Below are positions 44,301 to 55,746 of a stretch of 64,000 nucleotides of DNA, one piece after another. The notes beneath the pieces were generated by a model, which did not search any database, was not told the DNA's origin, and saw nothing but the letters and a program-made list of their open reading frames with translations. The first letter of the stretch is position 1, and each line of letters starts with the position of its first letter. Made by a program: the position numbers and the translations under genes. This stretch comes from Oceanimonas baumannii (lineage in GTDB: Bacteria; Pseudomonadota; Gammaproteobacteria; Enterobacterales; Aeromonadaceae), in assembly GCF_002245495.1 (NCBI RefSeq), contig NZ_NQJF01000015.1, forward strand, positions 33,454-97,453, in the 5' to 3' direction.

Positions 44301-45474
44301 GGGATAGCTCCTTGTTGCACTCAAATTCAAGTTCATCATCCACGCCAAGGGCATTGAGCATGGCGCGGAATTTGGCCCCGGTTTCGGCCACTTCAAGTGC
44401 GGGCACCGAGTCGGCCACAATACCGGCTCCGGCGAACAGCCGCAGGGTATTGGCCTGCACATGCGCACAGCGAATGGCCACATACCAGTCGCCGTCTCCC
44501 TCAGCATTTACCCAGCCCACGGCACCGGCGTAGAAGCCCCGGTCGACCGGCTCCAGACTGGCAATGGTATTCAGCGCCTGCTGGCGCGGCGTGCCACACA
44601 CTGCCGGCGTGGGATGCAGCAAGCCGGCCAGCGTGGCCACGGAAATGCTGTCGTCTTTTAACGTGCCGGTAATACGCGTGCCCAGGTGCCACATGGTATC
44701 TGTGGTGTACAGAGAAGGTTGTTCCGGGGTATGTAACTCGCTGCACAAAGGGGCCAGCGCGGCCTTGATGGCATCCACCACATAGGCATGCTCTTCCAGA
44801 TCCTTAGTTGAGGCCGACAAGGCGCTGGCGGCGGCGGCATCTTGCTCCGCACTGGCGCAACGACGGGCGGAGCCCGCCAGCGGATGAGAGACAATGGTCC
44901 GGCCGCGCCGGGAGATAAGCAGCTCAGGCGTGGCCCCCACCAGCCAGGCCGGCGGAGCAGCAGGCGTAACCGGTACCGGCAGCACATAGGTGGTAACACT
45001 GGCATCCCGCTCCAGCCGCGCCGCCAGTGCCAGTGGATCCAGGCTGGCCGCCGCCTGCAGTTTCAGGCTGCGGGCCAGCACCGCCTTGCTCAGTGCCTGG
45101 CCGTCAATACCGGCCACACAGCGGGCCACCATGTCAGCATAATCGCTGGCAGCAGGCTCTGGTGTGCATGTATCTACCAGCGGGGCTAGCGGAGCGACCA
45201 TGCCGGCATCACTGGCGGTGAGCCGGGCCGGCTGATACAGGGCATCATCGGCCAGGGGATCAAACGGCAGTGCACCCACCAGCACATCCGGGCCTGTGCT
45301 ACGGCCGTTAAAAAACTCACTGACCCGCTGACCCAGGGTCATGGTGTTGCCCGCAGGCAACCGGGCCTGGCAGCCTTCGGTCTGCAGCTGGTGAGTGGGC
45401 CCTTTCAGCACAAACAGGGTATTGCGCTGTTCGGCATTGACCATCGCCTCTGTAAAGGGCATGCGGTTGATCAT
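44293..45474 (-). CDS. entC: Isochorismate synthase
   Basis: A 393-residue chorismate-to-isochorismate isomerase. ATG 45474 overlaps the exporter stop by 4 bp; upstream codons of the frame lie in that gene. Conserved elements include LSKAVLARSL, GATPELLISRRG, SHPLAGSARR, HPTPAVCGTPR, FYAGAVGWV and RLFAGAGIVADS with acidic metal-binding residues. It commits chorismate to the siderophore and is the first biosynthetic gene of the operon. Confidence 0.95.
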   Translation of the reverse strand: MINRMPFTEAMVNAEQRNTLFVLKGPTHQLQTEGCQARLPAGNTMTLGQRVSEFFNGRSTGPDVLVGALPFDPLADDALYQPARLTASDAGMVAPLAPLVDTCTPEPAASDYADMVARCVAGIDGQALSKAVLARSLKLQAAASLDPLALAARLERDASVTTYVLPVPVTPAAPPAWLVGATPELLISRRGRTIVSHPLAGSARRCASAEQDAAAASALSASTKDLEEHAYVVDAIKAALAPLCSELHTPEQPSLYTTDTMWHLGTRITGTLKDDSISVATLAGLLHPTPAVCGTPRQQALNTIASLEPVDRGFYAGAVGWVNAEGDGDWYVAIRCAHVQANTLRLFAGAGIVADSVPALEVAETGAKFRAMLNALGVDDELEFECNKELSHD

Positions 45475-46724
45475 GACGTGACTCCTGTACCACGTTGAGA
45501 AACTTCCGCCGACTGATAGCGCCATACGGCAACAGCCAGCAGCATGAGCAGTATGAGCACCAGCACATAGGGCGTGCCCGGCGAGATGCGATATAACAAG
45601 GTGCCGGCCAGCGGCCCGACCACCATGGAAAGGCCCTGCATGGACGCCACCATGCCCGCCGCTTCACCCTGCTCATGGGCCTCCACACAATTGGCGGTCA
45701 GGGCCTGCACAGCCGGACGAACCATGCCCATGCCGATGCCTGCCAATCCAAAGGCCGCCAGCATAGGCACGGCACTCTCCAGCAGCGCCACCGCCCCAAA
45801 ACCAGAGCCGGCCAGCACAGCACCCAGCAGCAGCCAGCGCTCGGGAGGCCAGGTAACACGCATCATCATGCTTTGGGACAAAATCAGCCCTGAACCCACC
45901 GCGGTGAGGGCATAGCCGGCAGTTTTGGCCCCTTCACTCAGGGAAAGCTGCATGCGATCGAGCACCAAAAAGCCCACGGTAGACTGGGTAACGGCCACGG
46001 CGATCATGGCGGTAAACACCGCAAACAATGGCAGACGCAAACGCGGATCCCGCCAGCCCAGCCCCGGCTGCCCGGGTGTTGGCTCGGCACCCGGTTTATT
46101 GCCGGCCTTATTGCCGGATTTGTTACCGGCATAAGTCTCTGGCAGCTTCCAGGCGATCAGCACCAGCGCCAGCACCGGCATCAGCGCCGCGGCGTACAAT
46201 GACCAGGCAATGTCGTAGAGCGCAATCCAGCCGGCCACTACCGGACCGGCCACCAGGCCTACCGCATTAGCGGCACCCAGTTTGGCCATGGCCGACGCTC
46301 TGTGCTGCGGAGCGACCTGATCTGCCACCGAGGCGGCGGTAATAGCAGGCACCGCCGCATAAAACAGCCCGACCAGCGCGCGGCTGCCCACCAGAATAAG
46401 TAACGACAGCGCAATGGCCGGCGGGCTGGTAAGCGCCATATCAACAGACAAGGCCATCACCACATAGGTAATGGCATAAGCACTGAGCGAAATCAGCAAT
46501 ACCCGTCGACGCCCGACCCGGTCACTGAGCTTTCCCCAGCGGCGGGCGGCCAGCATCCAGAGCACGCCCCCCACGGTGAGAGACAAGCCTGCGTGCCAGT
46601 CTTCCAGACCCAGGATACGTACTACCGGCCCTACCACGGCCACAAACGCCATAATCGCCATGGTGCCAACCAGAGCGACTGCATTGAGCACCCACAATTG
46701 AGGTGCAGAGGAAGGAGAACTCAT
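45471..46724 (-). CDS. MFS transporter, probable siderophore exporter
   Basis: A 417-residue major facilitator with 12 helices and a central loop (about 204-225) with repeated AGNKSGNKAGNKPG units. The loop 2-3 motif GKLSDRVGRRRVLL is clear. It resembles the DHA1 drug-efflux group more than E. coli EntS, so the exporter role is inferred from its place as first gene of the siderophore operon, with a Fur-like site upstream and a 4-bp overlap with entC. It may be the start point of the whole 13-kb transcript. Confidence 0.85.
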   Translation of the reverse strand: MSSPSSAPQLWVLNAVALVGTMAIMAFVAVVGPVVRILGLEDWHAGLSLTVGGVLWMLAARRWGKLSDRVGRRRVLLISLSAYAITYVVMALSVDMALTSPPAIALSLLILVGSRALVGLFYAAVPAITAASVADQVAPQHRASAMAKLGAANAVGLVAGPVVAGWIALYDIAWSLYAAALMPVLALVLIAWKLPETYAGNKSGNKAGNKPGAEPTPGQPGLGWRDPRLRLPLFAVFTAMIAVAVTQSTVGFLVLDRMQLSLSEGAKTAGYALTAVGSGLILSQSMMMRVTWPPERWLLLGAVLAGSGFGAVALLESAVPMLAAFGLAGIGMGMVRPAVQALTANCVEAHEQGEAAGMVASMQGLSMVVGPLAGTLLYRISPGTPYVLVLILLMLLAVAVWRYQSAEVSQRGTGVTS

Positions 46725-46807
46725 TACTGCGATAACCCGAAAAATTGATGGAACACTGCATACCGCAGATTACTGGGGTGGAAAGTTAAGACATTCAAAA
46801 GCCAAAA

Positions 46808-46830
46808 GCAAATGATATTAACTTGCATTA
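46808..46830. promoter_or_regulatory. Fur-box-like operator between the siderophore operon and yncE-like gene
   Basis: The word gcaaatgatattaacttgc matches 12 of 19 consensus positions by eye (AATGATA core). It lies 84 bp upstream of the exporter ATG on the minus side and 100 bp before the YncE-like ATG on the plus side, suiting control of both directions by iron. Confidence 0.6.
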
Positions 46831-46907
46831 GTGACGTAAAGTGAGCAAGCTATTGAACTTTTATGGCGTTACTTACTTTTGTCACTATCTTTTGCAGGAG
46901 CATTTGC

Positions 46908-48047
46908 ATGTTAAAACAATCTTCTTCTCGCCCTTCCCGACTGCGCGGTACCTTTGCCCTGACCCTGCTGGCTGCTGCCATCGGCACGGCCACACCGGCA
47001 CTGGCAGATCCGGAAGTGGTTCGCTCGGTAAAAGTAGATGAACGGGTCTATGAAATTGCATTCAACCCGGCCACTCAGGCCGTGTATGCCGCCGTGACCG
47101 GCCTGGGTGATGACAACAAGCAACAGGTGACGCCCGGTATCGTGGTACTGGATGCCAGCACCCTGGAGCAGAAAAACAAGATTGAAACCGGTGACGTCAC
47201 CCCGTTTGGCCTGGGTATCAATACCAAAACCCAGAAAATCTACGCCGTAGACACCCGCAAAGGGGTGGTCGGTGTGTATGATCTGAAATCCGGCAAAGAA
47301 GTGGCCGTGATCGAAAACAGCGGTGATGAATCCAACCATCTGCGTCAAGCAGTGGTAGATGAGAAAGCCAACAAAATTTACATCAGTGCCTTTGGCGGTA
47401 TGGTAAGAGATGGCAAAAAAGGTCCGGACAGCGCCGTATGGGTGATTGACGGTGCCACCGACAAGCTGGAATCCGTAATTGTCTCTCCGGTGCAGTCAGC
47501 AGCCGGCTTGGCGCTGGATGCCGACAACAAACGCCTGTATGTCGCCGATCTGAACAGCAGCACCATTGCTGAAATAGATCTGAGCACCCAGAAAGTGCTG
47601 CGTACCTTTGACTCGGTCATCACCGAAAAAGACGCCAACCCCGAGCCTTTTGACACCATTAACCTGGAAATTGATACCAAAAACGGACAGCTTTACGCCA
47701 TCAACCAGAAGTCCGGCGGTGTTTCTCTGATCGACCTGAAAAGCGGCAAGATTACCCGTACCGTCAAAACCGGTGACGGAGCCCTCAGTGCCCGGCTGCA
47801 CCCGCAAAGCGGCGATTTGTATGTAGCCAACCGTAACGACGGCACCGTGTCCGTGGTCGATGCCGACACTCATTATGTTACCGCTCACCTGTTTACCGGT
47901 GTGCGCCCCCAGACACTGGCCATCGATCCGAAAACCGGTCAGGTGTATGTCAGCAACAAGAGCAAGGGCAAGGGCCGTCAGGCACCGGAAGATGCCCCGG
48001 TACCGGTTGAAGCCGCCGGCAATACCATCACCCTGATCACACCGTAA
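46908..48047 (+). CDS. YncE-like periplasmic seven-bladed beta-propeller
   Basis: A 379-residue exported protein. ATG 46908 (GCAGGAG upstream) gives a signal peptide SRLRGTFALTLLAAAIGTATPALA. The body is built of repeated propeller blades with motifs such as QAVYAAVTG, QKIYAVDTRKGVVGVYDL, NKRLYVADLNSSTIAEIDL, GQLYAINQKSGGVSLIDL, GDLYVANRNDGTVSVVDA and GQVYVSNKSKG. E. coli YncE is Fur-regulated, and this copy sits beside a Fur-like site opposite the siderophore operon. Its biochemical role is unknown; a periplasmic partner of iron uptake is plausible. Confidence 0.88.
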   Translation: MLKQSSSRPSRLRGTFALTLLAAAIGTATPALADPEVVRSVKVDERVYEIAFNPATQAVYAAVTGLGDDNKQQVTPGIVVLDASTLEQKNKIETGDVTPFGLGINTKTQKIYAVDTRKGVVGVYDLKSGKEVAVIENSGDESNHLRQAVVDEKANKIYISAFGGMVRDGKKGPDSAVWVIDGATDKLESVIVSPVQSAAGLALDADNKRLYVADLNSSTIAEIDLSTQKVLRTFDSVITEKDANPEPFDTINLEIDTKNGQLYAINQKSGGVSLIDLKSGKITRTVKTGDGALSARLHPQSGDLYVANRNDGTVSVVDADTHYVTAHLFTGVRPQTLAIDPKTGQVYVSNKSKGKGRQAPEDAPVPVEAAGNTITLITP

Positions 48048-48067
48048 TCCGGCTTCCGGTTGTCTTC

Positions 48068-48095
48068 AGCCGCCCCACTCGGGGCGGCTTTTATT
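48068..48095 (+). terminator. Intrinsic terminator after the YncE-like gene
   Basis: Stem agccgcccc/ggggcggct with a 4-nt loop, followed by tttattttc. It ends 13 bp before the GTG of the EntD-like gene, so entD may rely on read-through or its own promoter. Confidence 0.88.
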
Positions 48096-48108
48096 TTCAG
48101 GTTTCCCT

Positions 48109-50968
<2,860 letters not shown>

Positions 50969-51270
50969 TCATCTCCTCTTATTGCCTGCCGGCAGCAAAC
51001 CTTCCGGCAGGACGTTCGGGTTCGAATAAACTATTGACCATGACGGGCTGTTTTAATAATCGTTTGATTCTCTCTTTTTAATTACTCTTTCCTATCAATC
51101 CATCTATAACCACTTCCTGTCCCTGCTATACCTGATTTTCTTTTCATCTTTGTGAATGAAGATAATGAAAAATGTAATCGAAAGGTACTCATAAGAGTAT
51201 TACACTCATCAGGCACCGGTGTCATGAAGCGACACCTTGTTAACAAGGCACTGAATGAAAAGGAGATATC
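50969..51270. other. katG-ggt divergent intergenic region
   Basis: About 300 bp without a gene, holding divergent promoters. Visible structure: a hairpin 50985-51011 (CCTGCCGG/CCGGCAGG) in the katG leader, an inverted repeat GGTGTC/GACACC at 51218-51236, and a 14-bp palindrome at 51235-51248. No confident OxyR site could be assigned by eye. Confidence 0.6.
51235..51248. promoter_or_regulatory. Perfect 14-bp palindrome upstream of ggt
   Basis: CCTTGTTAACAAGG is a perfect palindrome ending 22 bp before the ggt ATG, close to its AAGGAG ribosome site. It could be a dimeric-repressor operator or an RNA hairpin controlling translation. Function is inferred. Confidence 0.55.
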
Positions 51271-53013
51271 ATGATGACCCAGGCCTTGAGATCCGCTGTA
51301 ACCCTGTCTTTACTCACGCTGAGCGTAACGCTGCAGGCTGCGCCTGCTGTCAGCACCGGCCATGGCGGTGCGGTCGCCACCATATCGGAGCAAGCCAGTC
51401 AGGCGGCTATCCATATTCTTGACAGTGGCGGCAATGCCATTGACGCCGCTGTTGCTGCGGCAGCGACCCTGGGGGTGACCGACCCCTTCAGCTGCGGCAT
51501 TGGCGGCGGCGGTTTTATGCTTATCTATTCTGCCGCCGACGATAAGGTCATCAGTATTGACCACAGGGAAACGGCACCGGCGTATTTCAACGCCGGCATT
51601 TTCCAGCAGGATGGTGAAGCCATGGAGTGGGAGGACGTCGTACCCACCGGCATTTCCGTAGGCGTGCCCGGCACCGTTCTGGGCTGGCAGGAAGCACTGC
51701 ACCGCTATGGCACCATGAGCTTTGAGCAGACCCTGGCTCCCGCCATTGAGGTGGCGGAAAAAGGTTTTACCCTCGGCGACAACTTTCATCGCATCGCCCA
51801 GAAAAACGAGCACAAGTTTTCCCGCTTTGAGCCCAGCCGCGAGTTGTACCTGAAAGACGGCAAAGCCCTGCCGGCAGGCAGTCACTTCCGCAACCCGGAT
51901 CTGGCAGCCACCTATAAAGCCATTGCCAAAGGGGGCGCCGACGCCTTTTATGAAGGAGACATTGCCCGTGACATTGTGACTGCGGTCAACAAGCCACCGG
52001 TAGTGGATGGTGTGAAGGTACTGAGTGCTGCCATGACCCTGAATGATCTCAAAGATTACGAGATCCGTATTCGTCAGCCCATTCACTCCACATACCGGGG
52101 CTACGATGTATATGGCATGGCACCGCCGTCCAGTGGTGGTATTGCCATTGCTCAGGCACTGAACTTGCTGGAAACGGTAGATCTGTCAACCCGTTCCCGG
52201 GCAGAGGTAGAACACCTTTATCTGGAAGCATCACGCCTGGCCTTTGCCGATCGCAATGCCTATGTAGCCGATACCGAGTTTACCGATGTACCGGTGGAAG
52301 GCCTGTTGTCCAAAGAGTATGCGAAACACCGGGCGCCGCTGATGGAAAAACAGGCCGCCGGAAAACGGGAGCCGGGTGATCCTTTTGTCTATCAGAACGA
52401 TCCCTCCGTGCCTCTGCGTCCGTCGTCTGCCACACTGATGCAGGAGTCGGCCCACACCACGCACCTGGCCGTGTCAGACCGCCACGGTAACGTGGTGGCA
52501 TACACCTTTACCATTGAGGACTGGGGCGGCAGTGGCATTGTGGTGCCGGGCCGGGGCTTTCTGCTGAACAATGAGCTCACCGACTTTGACTTCAGCGCAC
52601 CGCACCCCAATGTGGCCGAGGCCTATAAACGCCCCCGCTCCAGCATGAGTCCGACCATCGTCATGCGTGACGGCAAACCGGCCTTTACCATTGGCTCGCC
52701 CGGTGGCTCCACCATTATCACCACTGTGCTGCAAACCATGGTCAACCATGTTGATCTGGGTATGCCCCTGGCCGATGCCCTGGCGGCACCACGCATGAGT
52801 CAGCGCAACGGCGAGACCACCCTGGTAGAAACCATGTTTAACTTCCCGGGCAGCGAGCAGGCCAAAGCCCTGGAAGCCATGGGTCACCACTTTGCGGAAA
52901 CCGATCAAATCGGTGCCGCCAATGGCATTGCCTTTAATAACGATGGCACCGTTACCGCGGTCAGCGAGCCTACCCGACACGGAGTGGGCACAGCGCTGGT
53001 ACAAAAACAGTAA
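51271..53013 (+). CDS. ggt: Gamma-glutamyltransferase
   Basis: A periplasmic enzyme of 580 residues that cleaves or transfers the gamma-glutamyl group of glutathione. Signal peptide up to SVTLQAAPA. It is made as a precursor and self-cleaves before Thr396 (SAH/TTHLAV), the nucleophile of the small subunit. Other signatures: GGNAIDAAVAAAATLGV, CGIGGGGFML, RETAP, GFLLNNELTDFDF, PRSSMSPTIV and the GSPGGSTIITTV oxyanion loop. AAGGAG precedes ATG 51271. Downstream genes for exported rhodanese and DsrE-like proteins suggest a periplasmic thiol theme. Confidence 0.96.
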   Translation: MMTQALRSAVTLSLLTLSVTLQAAPAVSTGHGGAVATISEQASQAAIHILDSGGNAIDAAVAAAATLGVTDPFSCGIGGGGFMLIYSAADDKVISIDHRETAPAYFNAGIFQQDGEAMEWEDVVPTGISVGVPGTVLGWQEALHRYGTMSFEQTLAPAIEVAEKGFTLGDNFHRIAQKNEHKFSRFEPSRELYLKDGKALPAGSHFRNPDLAATYKAIAKGGADAFYEGDIARDIVTAVNKPPVVDGVKVLSAAMTLNDLKDYEIRIRQPIHSTYRGYDVYGMAPPSSGGIAIAQALNLLETVDLSTRSRAEVEHLYLEASRLAFADRNAYVADTEFTDVPVEGLLSKEYAKHRAPLMEKQAAGKREPGDPFVYQNDPSVPLRPSSATLMQESAHTTHLAVSDRHGNVVAYTFTIEDWGGSGIVVPGRGFLLNNELTDFDFSAPHPNVAEAYKRPRSSMSPTIVMRDGKPAFTIGSPGGSTIITTVLQTMVNHVDLGMPLADALAAPRMSQRNGETTLVETMFNFPGSEQAKALEAMGHHFAETDQIGAANGIAFNNDGTVTAVSEPTRHGVGTALVQKQ

Positions 53014-53036
53014 TCCTGTTCAGACGCATATTTATC

Positions 53037-53062
53037 AAAAAACCGGCCCCGGCCGGTTTTTT
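53037..53062. terminator. Bidirectional terminator between ggt and the rhodanese gene
   Basis: A 12-bp perfect inverted repeat aaaaaaccggcc/ggccggtttttt with a 2-nt loop, flanked by A and T tracts on both strands. It lies between the convergent stops at 53013 and 53084. Confidence 0.92.
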
Positions 53063-53083
53063 ATTGGTATTGAAATAGTCGGC

Positions 53084-53632
53084 TTATTGCGGCCGCTGCA
53101 GTTTGTCCGGGCTCAGACGCGGACTCCAGGGCAAACCTTCATTCTGCCAGCCATTAACCAGACGAAAACCGCTCTGCTCACCTTCTTTTATGCTGTCACC
53201 CTGAAAGCCATGCACCACGTAGCGGGCGTTGGTAAAGCCGTGTTCCTGCAAAAATTCGGCGCTGGGCAGCCCCCGTTCACTGCCGGAACGGCACATGGTG
53301 ATAATGGTAGCGGTGTTATCCAGACCTCGTTCGGCCAGAGCGGCCTGGATCTGCTCAATAAACTGCGGGTTACGGAATAGCCGGAATCGTTGTTTGTCTT
53401 CATCCCACACGGTGCGATCCACCAGCAAATACGGGACGTTCAGGTCCACTTCGTTGGTGCCACCCACAAACATGATCTCCACCGGATCACGCACATCCAC
53501 CAGCAATACCTGTTCATTGTCGCGGTTCTGCTCATAGGCTTGTTTGGCACTCAGGCCCAGCTCATCGGCCCCGGCATAAACGGGCAGCGCCATGCTCACT
53601 GCCAGCAGCGCCGGTGTTAAACGTTTCCACAT
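53084..53632 (-). CDS. Exported rhodanese-domain protein
   Basis: A 182-residue periplasmic sulfurtransferase-like protein. Signal peptide KRLTPALLAVSMALPVYA. A single rhodanese domain with VLLVDVRDPVEI and active-site loop CRSGSER (Cys114), a complete six-residue loop consistent with sulfur rather than phosphate chemistry. C-terminal RYVVHGFQGD and NGWQNEGLPW are typical of exported rhodaneses. It is second in an operon with the DsrE-like gene (14-bp gap), suggesting persulfide handling in the periplasm. Confidence 0.88.
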   Translation of the reverse strand: MWKRLTPALLAVSMALPVYAGADELGLSAKQAYEQNRDNEQVLLVDVRDPVEIMFVGGTNEVDLNVPYLLVDRTVWDEDKQRFRLFRNPQFIEQIQAALAERGLDNTATIITMCRSGSERGLPSAEFLQEHGFTNARYVVHGFQGDSIKEGEQSGFRLVNGWQNEGLPWSPRLSPDKLQRPQ

Positions 53633-53646
53633 AATTTCACTCCTTA

Positions 53647-54081
53647 TTAAAAACTGAATACCCGCACATCGTCCGCCGTCATCATGGCAGCCATATTGGC
53701 CGGTGTGGCCACTTCAACCTGTTCGTGCAGATCGGCCTGAGTATATTCACTGTTGGGCAAATAAAGTGCGCACACGCTCACCTTGCCGCCCCCTTGCTGC
53801 AACTTGCCCATCAGTTGCTCCGGGGTAACATTTTTAGGCTTCAGTAGCGCACTGCTGTATCCATTAATGGCCAGATCCCCGGCCTTGTCACACAGCAGTA
53901 CGTTAACTTCACTGCCCTGCTGTTGCATGGCATTACCCAGCACCATGGCCATGCCCTGTACCTGAGGGGCTGCACTGGTCACCAGCAGTAATACCTTTGA
54001 CTCCGCTGCCTGTGCCGCGCCGGCGGCCGTGATACCGGCCCCCAAAGTCAATGCGGCCAGTGTGTTTTTTCCTTTTGCCAT
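53647..54081 (-). CDS. Exported DsrE-like sulfur-carrier protein
   Basis: A 144-residue protein from ATG 54081, chosen since AGGAG lies 8 nt upstream (the frame also has GTG 54090, which overlaps that site). Signal peptide-like start (NTLAALTLGAGITAAGAAQA) precedes a DsrE/YchN-like domain: SKVLLLVTSAAPQVQGMAMVLGNAM, LLCDKAGDLAI and VSVCALYLPN, where the Cys in SVCALY matches the usual DsrE sulfur-carrying position. It leads the rhodanese operon. A sulfur-relay role is inferred from family and neighbour. Confidence 0.8.
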   Translation of the reverse strand: MAKGKNTLAALTLGAGITAAGAAQAAESKVLLLVTSAAPQVQGMAMVLGNAMQQQGSEVNVLLCDKAGDLAINGYSSALLKPKNVTPEQLMGKLQQGGGKVSVCALYLPNSEYTQADLHEQVEVATPANMAAMMTADDVRVFSF

Positions 54082-54113
54082 CTCGAACACTCCTTTTTTA
54101 AGACAACCCTAAT

Positions 54114-54129
54114 ATAAGGTTATTCTTAT
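54114..54129 (-). promoter_or_regulatory. AT-rich inverted repeat upstream of the DsrE-rhodanese operon
   Basis: ATAAG and CTTAT arms separated by 6 nt, within an AT-rich stretch (aatataaggttattcttatg) 33 bp before the DsrE-like ATG. Placement overlaps a likely minus-strand promoter. ArsR-family sulfide sensors (BigR/SqrR) use AT-rich palindromes, but no such regulator gene is nearby. Confidence 0.4.
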
Positions 54130-54224
54130 GTAAGTAAAGAGTGTTTTCATGAACACGCCTGAAGGGCGAACCTGGCTGCCCTTTCAGTTACAATCCCTGC
54201 TTTTCATCATTAAGGAAGAGCAAC

Positions 54225-54590
54225 ATGTTGGTAAAACTGTTACGTAATGGCGTAGGTGGCATTTTTCAGGTAGGTGACCTTATTACCCGCCCGGCCAAGA
54301 TGAAGCGATTGCCGGAAGCCCAGCAGCAGGTTGAGCAGGACTGCCAGCAGCTGGCGCTTTATCAGCTGCCCCGCTGCCCGTTCTGCATCAAAGTGCGCCG
54401 GGCCATGCACAAACTGAACCTGCCCATTGAAACCCGCAATGTAAACCCCGGTTCAGCCCACAGAGATGAGCTGCAGGCCGGTGGCGGCCGGGTGAAGTCT
54501 CCCTGCCTGCGCATTGAGGAAAACGGCGAAACCCGCTGGATGTATGAATCCAACGACATTATCGCCTATCTGCAGCAGCGCTTTGGATGA
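54225..54590 (+). CDS. Glutaredoxin-like protein with GST N-terminal fold
   Basis: A 121-residue protein with strong AAGGAAGAG before ATG 54225. The N-terminal 40 residues are a helical extension with a hydrophobic beginning (LLRNGVGGIFQVGDLI). The thioredoxin-fold domain has the redox motif CPFC in LPRCPFCIKVRRAMHKLNL, the cis-Pro segment KSPCLRIEENGE, and SNDIIAYLQQRF as in glutaredoxin/GST N-domains. Likely a cytoplasmic disulfide reductase using glutathione. It reads away from the DsrE operon. Confidence 0.85.
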   Translation: MLVKLLRNGVGGIFQVGDLITRPAKMKRLPEAQQQVEQDCQQLALYQLPRCPFCIKVRRAMHKLNLPIETRNVNPGSAHRDELQAGGGRVKSPCLRIEENGETRWMYESNDIIAYLQQRFG

Positions 54591-54856
54591 ATCTCGTTTC
54601 ATCACACACCGCCTTGTTTACGCCTTGAGCGTCAGGCAACCAGCGAGCATCGGACTGACTGTTCGATGCTTTTATTTTTAAATGGCATTCACCAGTATGT
54701 TCCCTATGACGGCTATGTCGATTTGGGCCGTTTTACCATCTTTGATCTTGCTGAAACCCGTATCGCAAAAGGGGCTGCCTCCCTGCTGTTTCCACATACC
54801 AGGCAGGCTTCAGCTACAAATTGTCTGCCATCATTTTTCGAGTTTTCACCGCTTTT
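54591..54856. other. Gene-poor spacer with uncertain short ORFs
   Basis: Overlapping plus-strand frames (54666-54905 and 54682-54927) run into the antisense of the HD-domain gene. The first ~35 residues of the latter are hydrophobic (MAFTSMFPMTAMSIWAVLPS) and could be a membrane-protein remnant, but no ribosome site or homologue is recognisable. I treat it as non-coding. Confidence 0.4.
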
Positions 54857-55678
54857 TCAAAGTGATCCAGCTGATGAGTTTGAATTCGCAATGTGGCTCG
54901 CATGACCTGATCCGTTGTATTGATTGAGCGGGTTTTTATCCACCAGTGCAGGAAAGCCAAGTTTGTTTAACATCCCAGCATGGCTGCATGAATGATGTGG
55001 CAGCTGATGCATGGTGGTCTTAATGTCTTCGGCAAAGCCAGTGCGTGGATAACGTTTATGAATGGTAACGAGCTCGTTGGGTGTAAGCCAGAAGTGGTAA
55101 GCGCCGATCACGTCCATATGCGCTCCAGTTTTTAATAAAAAGGCTTCATGGTTATGCTGTGATCGGTCCAGCCAAGGGTTAAGGTGCAAGCTGATGGCCT
55201 CATACACCTGCTCTGCAAACGATAACGGGCGCTGTGTTTGGCAAAAATCATAGGCCTCGCGCGCACCGACGACCTGAAATGCCGTTGTTTGCAACTGTGA
55301 CTGACAGCCCTCAGTCAGCCCTAAATCGTGCATCATACTGGCGCTGTACAGCACTTCTTCATCAAACTCCAACTTAAACGCCTGCCCTAAAACCCAGCCA
55401 AATGCCCAGGTACGCAGACAATGCAACGTCATCACAGTCGACTGCTGATGATTAACATAGTCATCGACTTCAGCAGTCCAGGCAGTATCAGGCACTTTAA
55501 GTTGATTCAAATCCACCCAGCGTCGCTTCGCCGCCGGTTTCAGCCAATACAGCCAACGCTGCAGAGTTTCATGCAGCTGCGTTTGTACCAACATGCGCAT
55601 AAGCTGGCGTTTTTCTGAGCTATTCAGCAGACCATGGCTGCGCTCACTCCATCGATATGACCCTAGCTTGGCACTCAT
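54857..55678 (-). CDS. HD-domain metal-dependent phosphohydrolase-like protein
   Basis: A 273-residue protein from ATG 55678 (GAGGTGG upstream; the frame extends to 55720 over the operator). HD-domain features: His in VMTLHCLRTWAFG, the HD pair in SASMMHDLGL, downstream His in AISLHLNP and a distal HMDVIGAYHFWL. This is the pattern of cyanamide hydratase-like or general HD hydrolases. It is divergent from an HxlR regulator with shared operator repeats, so expression probably responds to that regulator. The substrate is unknown. Confidence 0.85.
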   Translation of the reverse strand: MSAKLGSYRWSERSHGLLNSSEKRQLMRMLVQTQLHETLQRWLYWLKPAAKRRWVDLNQLKVPDTAWTAEVDDYVNHQQSTVMTLHCLRTWAFGWVLGQAFKLEFDEEVLYSASMMHDLGLTEGCQSQLQTTAFQVVGAREAYDFCQTQRPLSFAEQVYEAISLHLNPWLDRSQHNHEAFLLKTGAHMDVIGAYHFWLTPNELVTIHKRYPRTGFAEDIKTTMHQLPHHSCSHAGMLNKLGFPALVDKNPLNQYNGSGHASHIANSNSSAGSL

Positions 55679-55688
55679 CACCACCTCA

Positions 55689-55741
55689 CTTTCAAATTTA
55701 AAGTCACTAGAGACTAGCAAGCTTTCAATTTGAAAGTCACT
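55689..55741. promoter_or_regulatory. Duplicated palindromic operator between HD-domain gene and HxlR gene
   Basis: Two direct copies, ctttcaaatttaaagtcact (55689) and ctttcaatttgaaagtcact (55722), 33 bp apart. The second has a perfect 7-1-7 palindrome (CTTTCAA/TTGAAAG). They fill the space between divergent starts and fit an HxlR dimer's operator. Confidence 0.75.
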
Positions 55742-55746
55742 GATCT

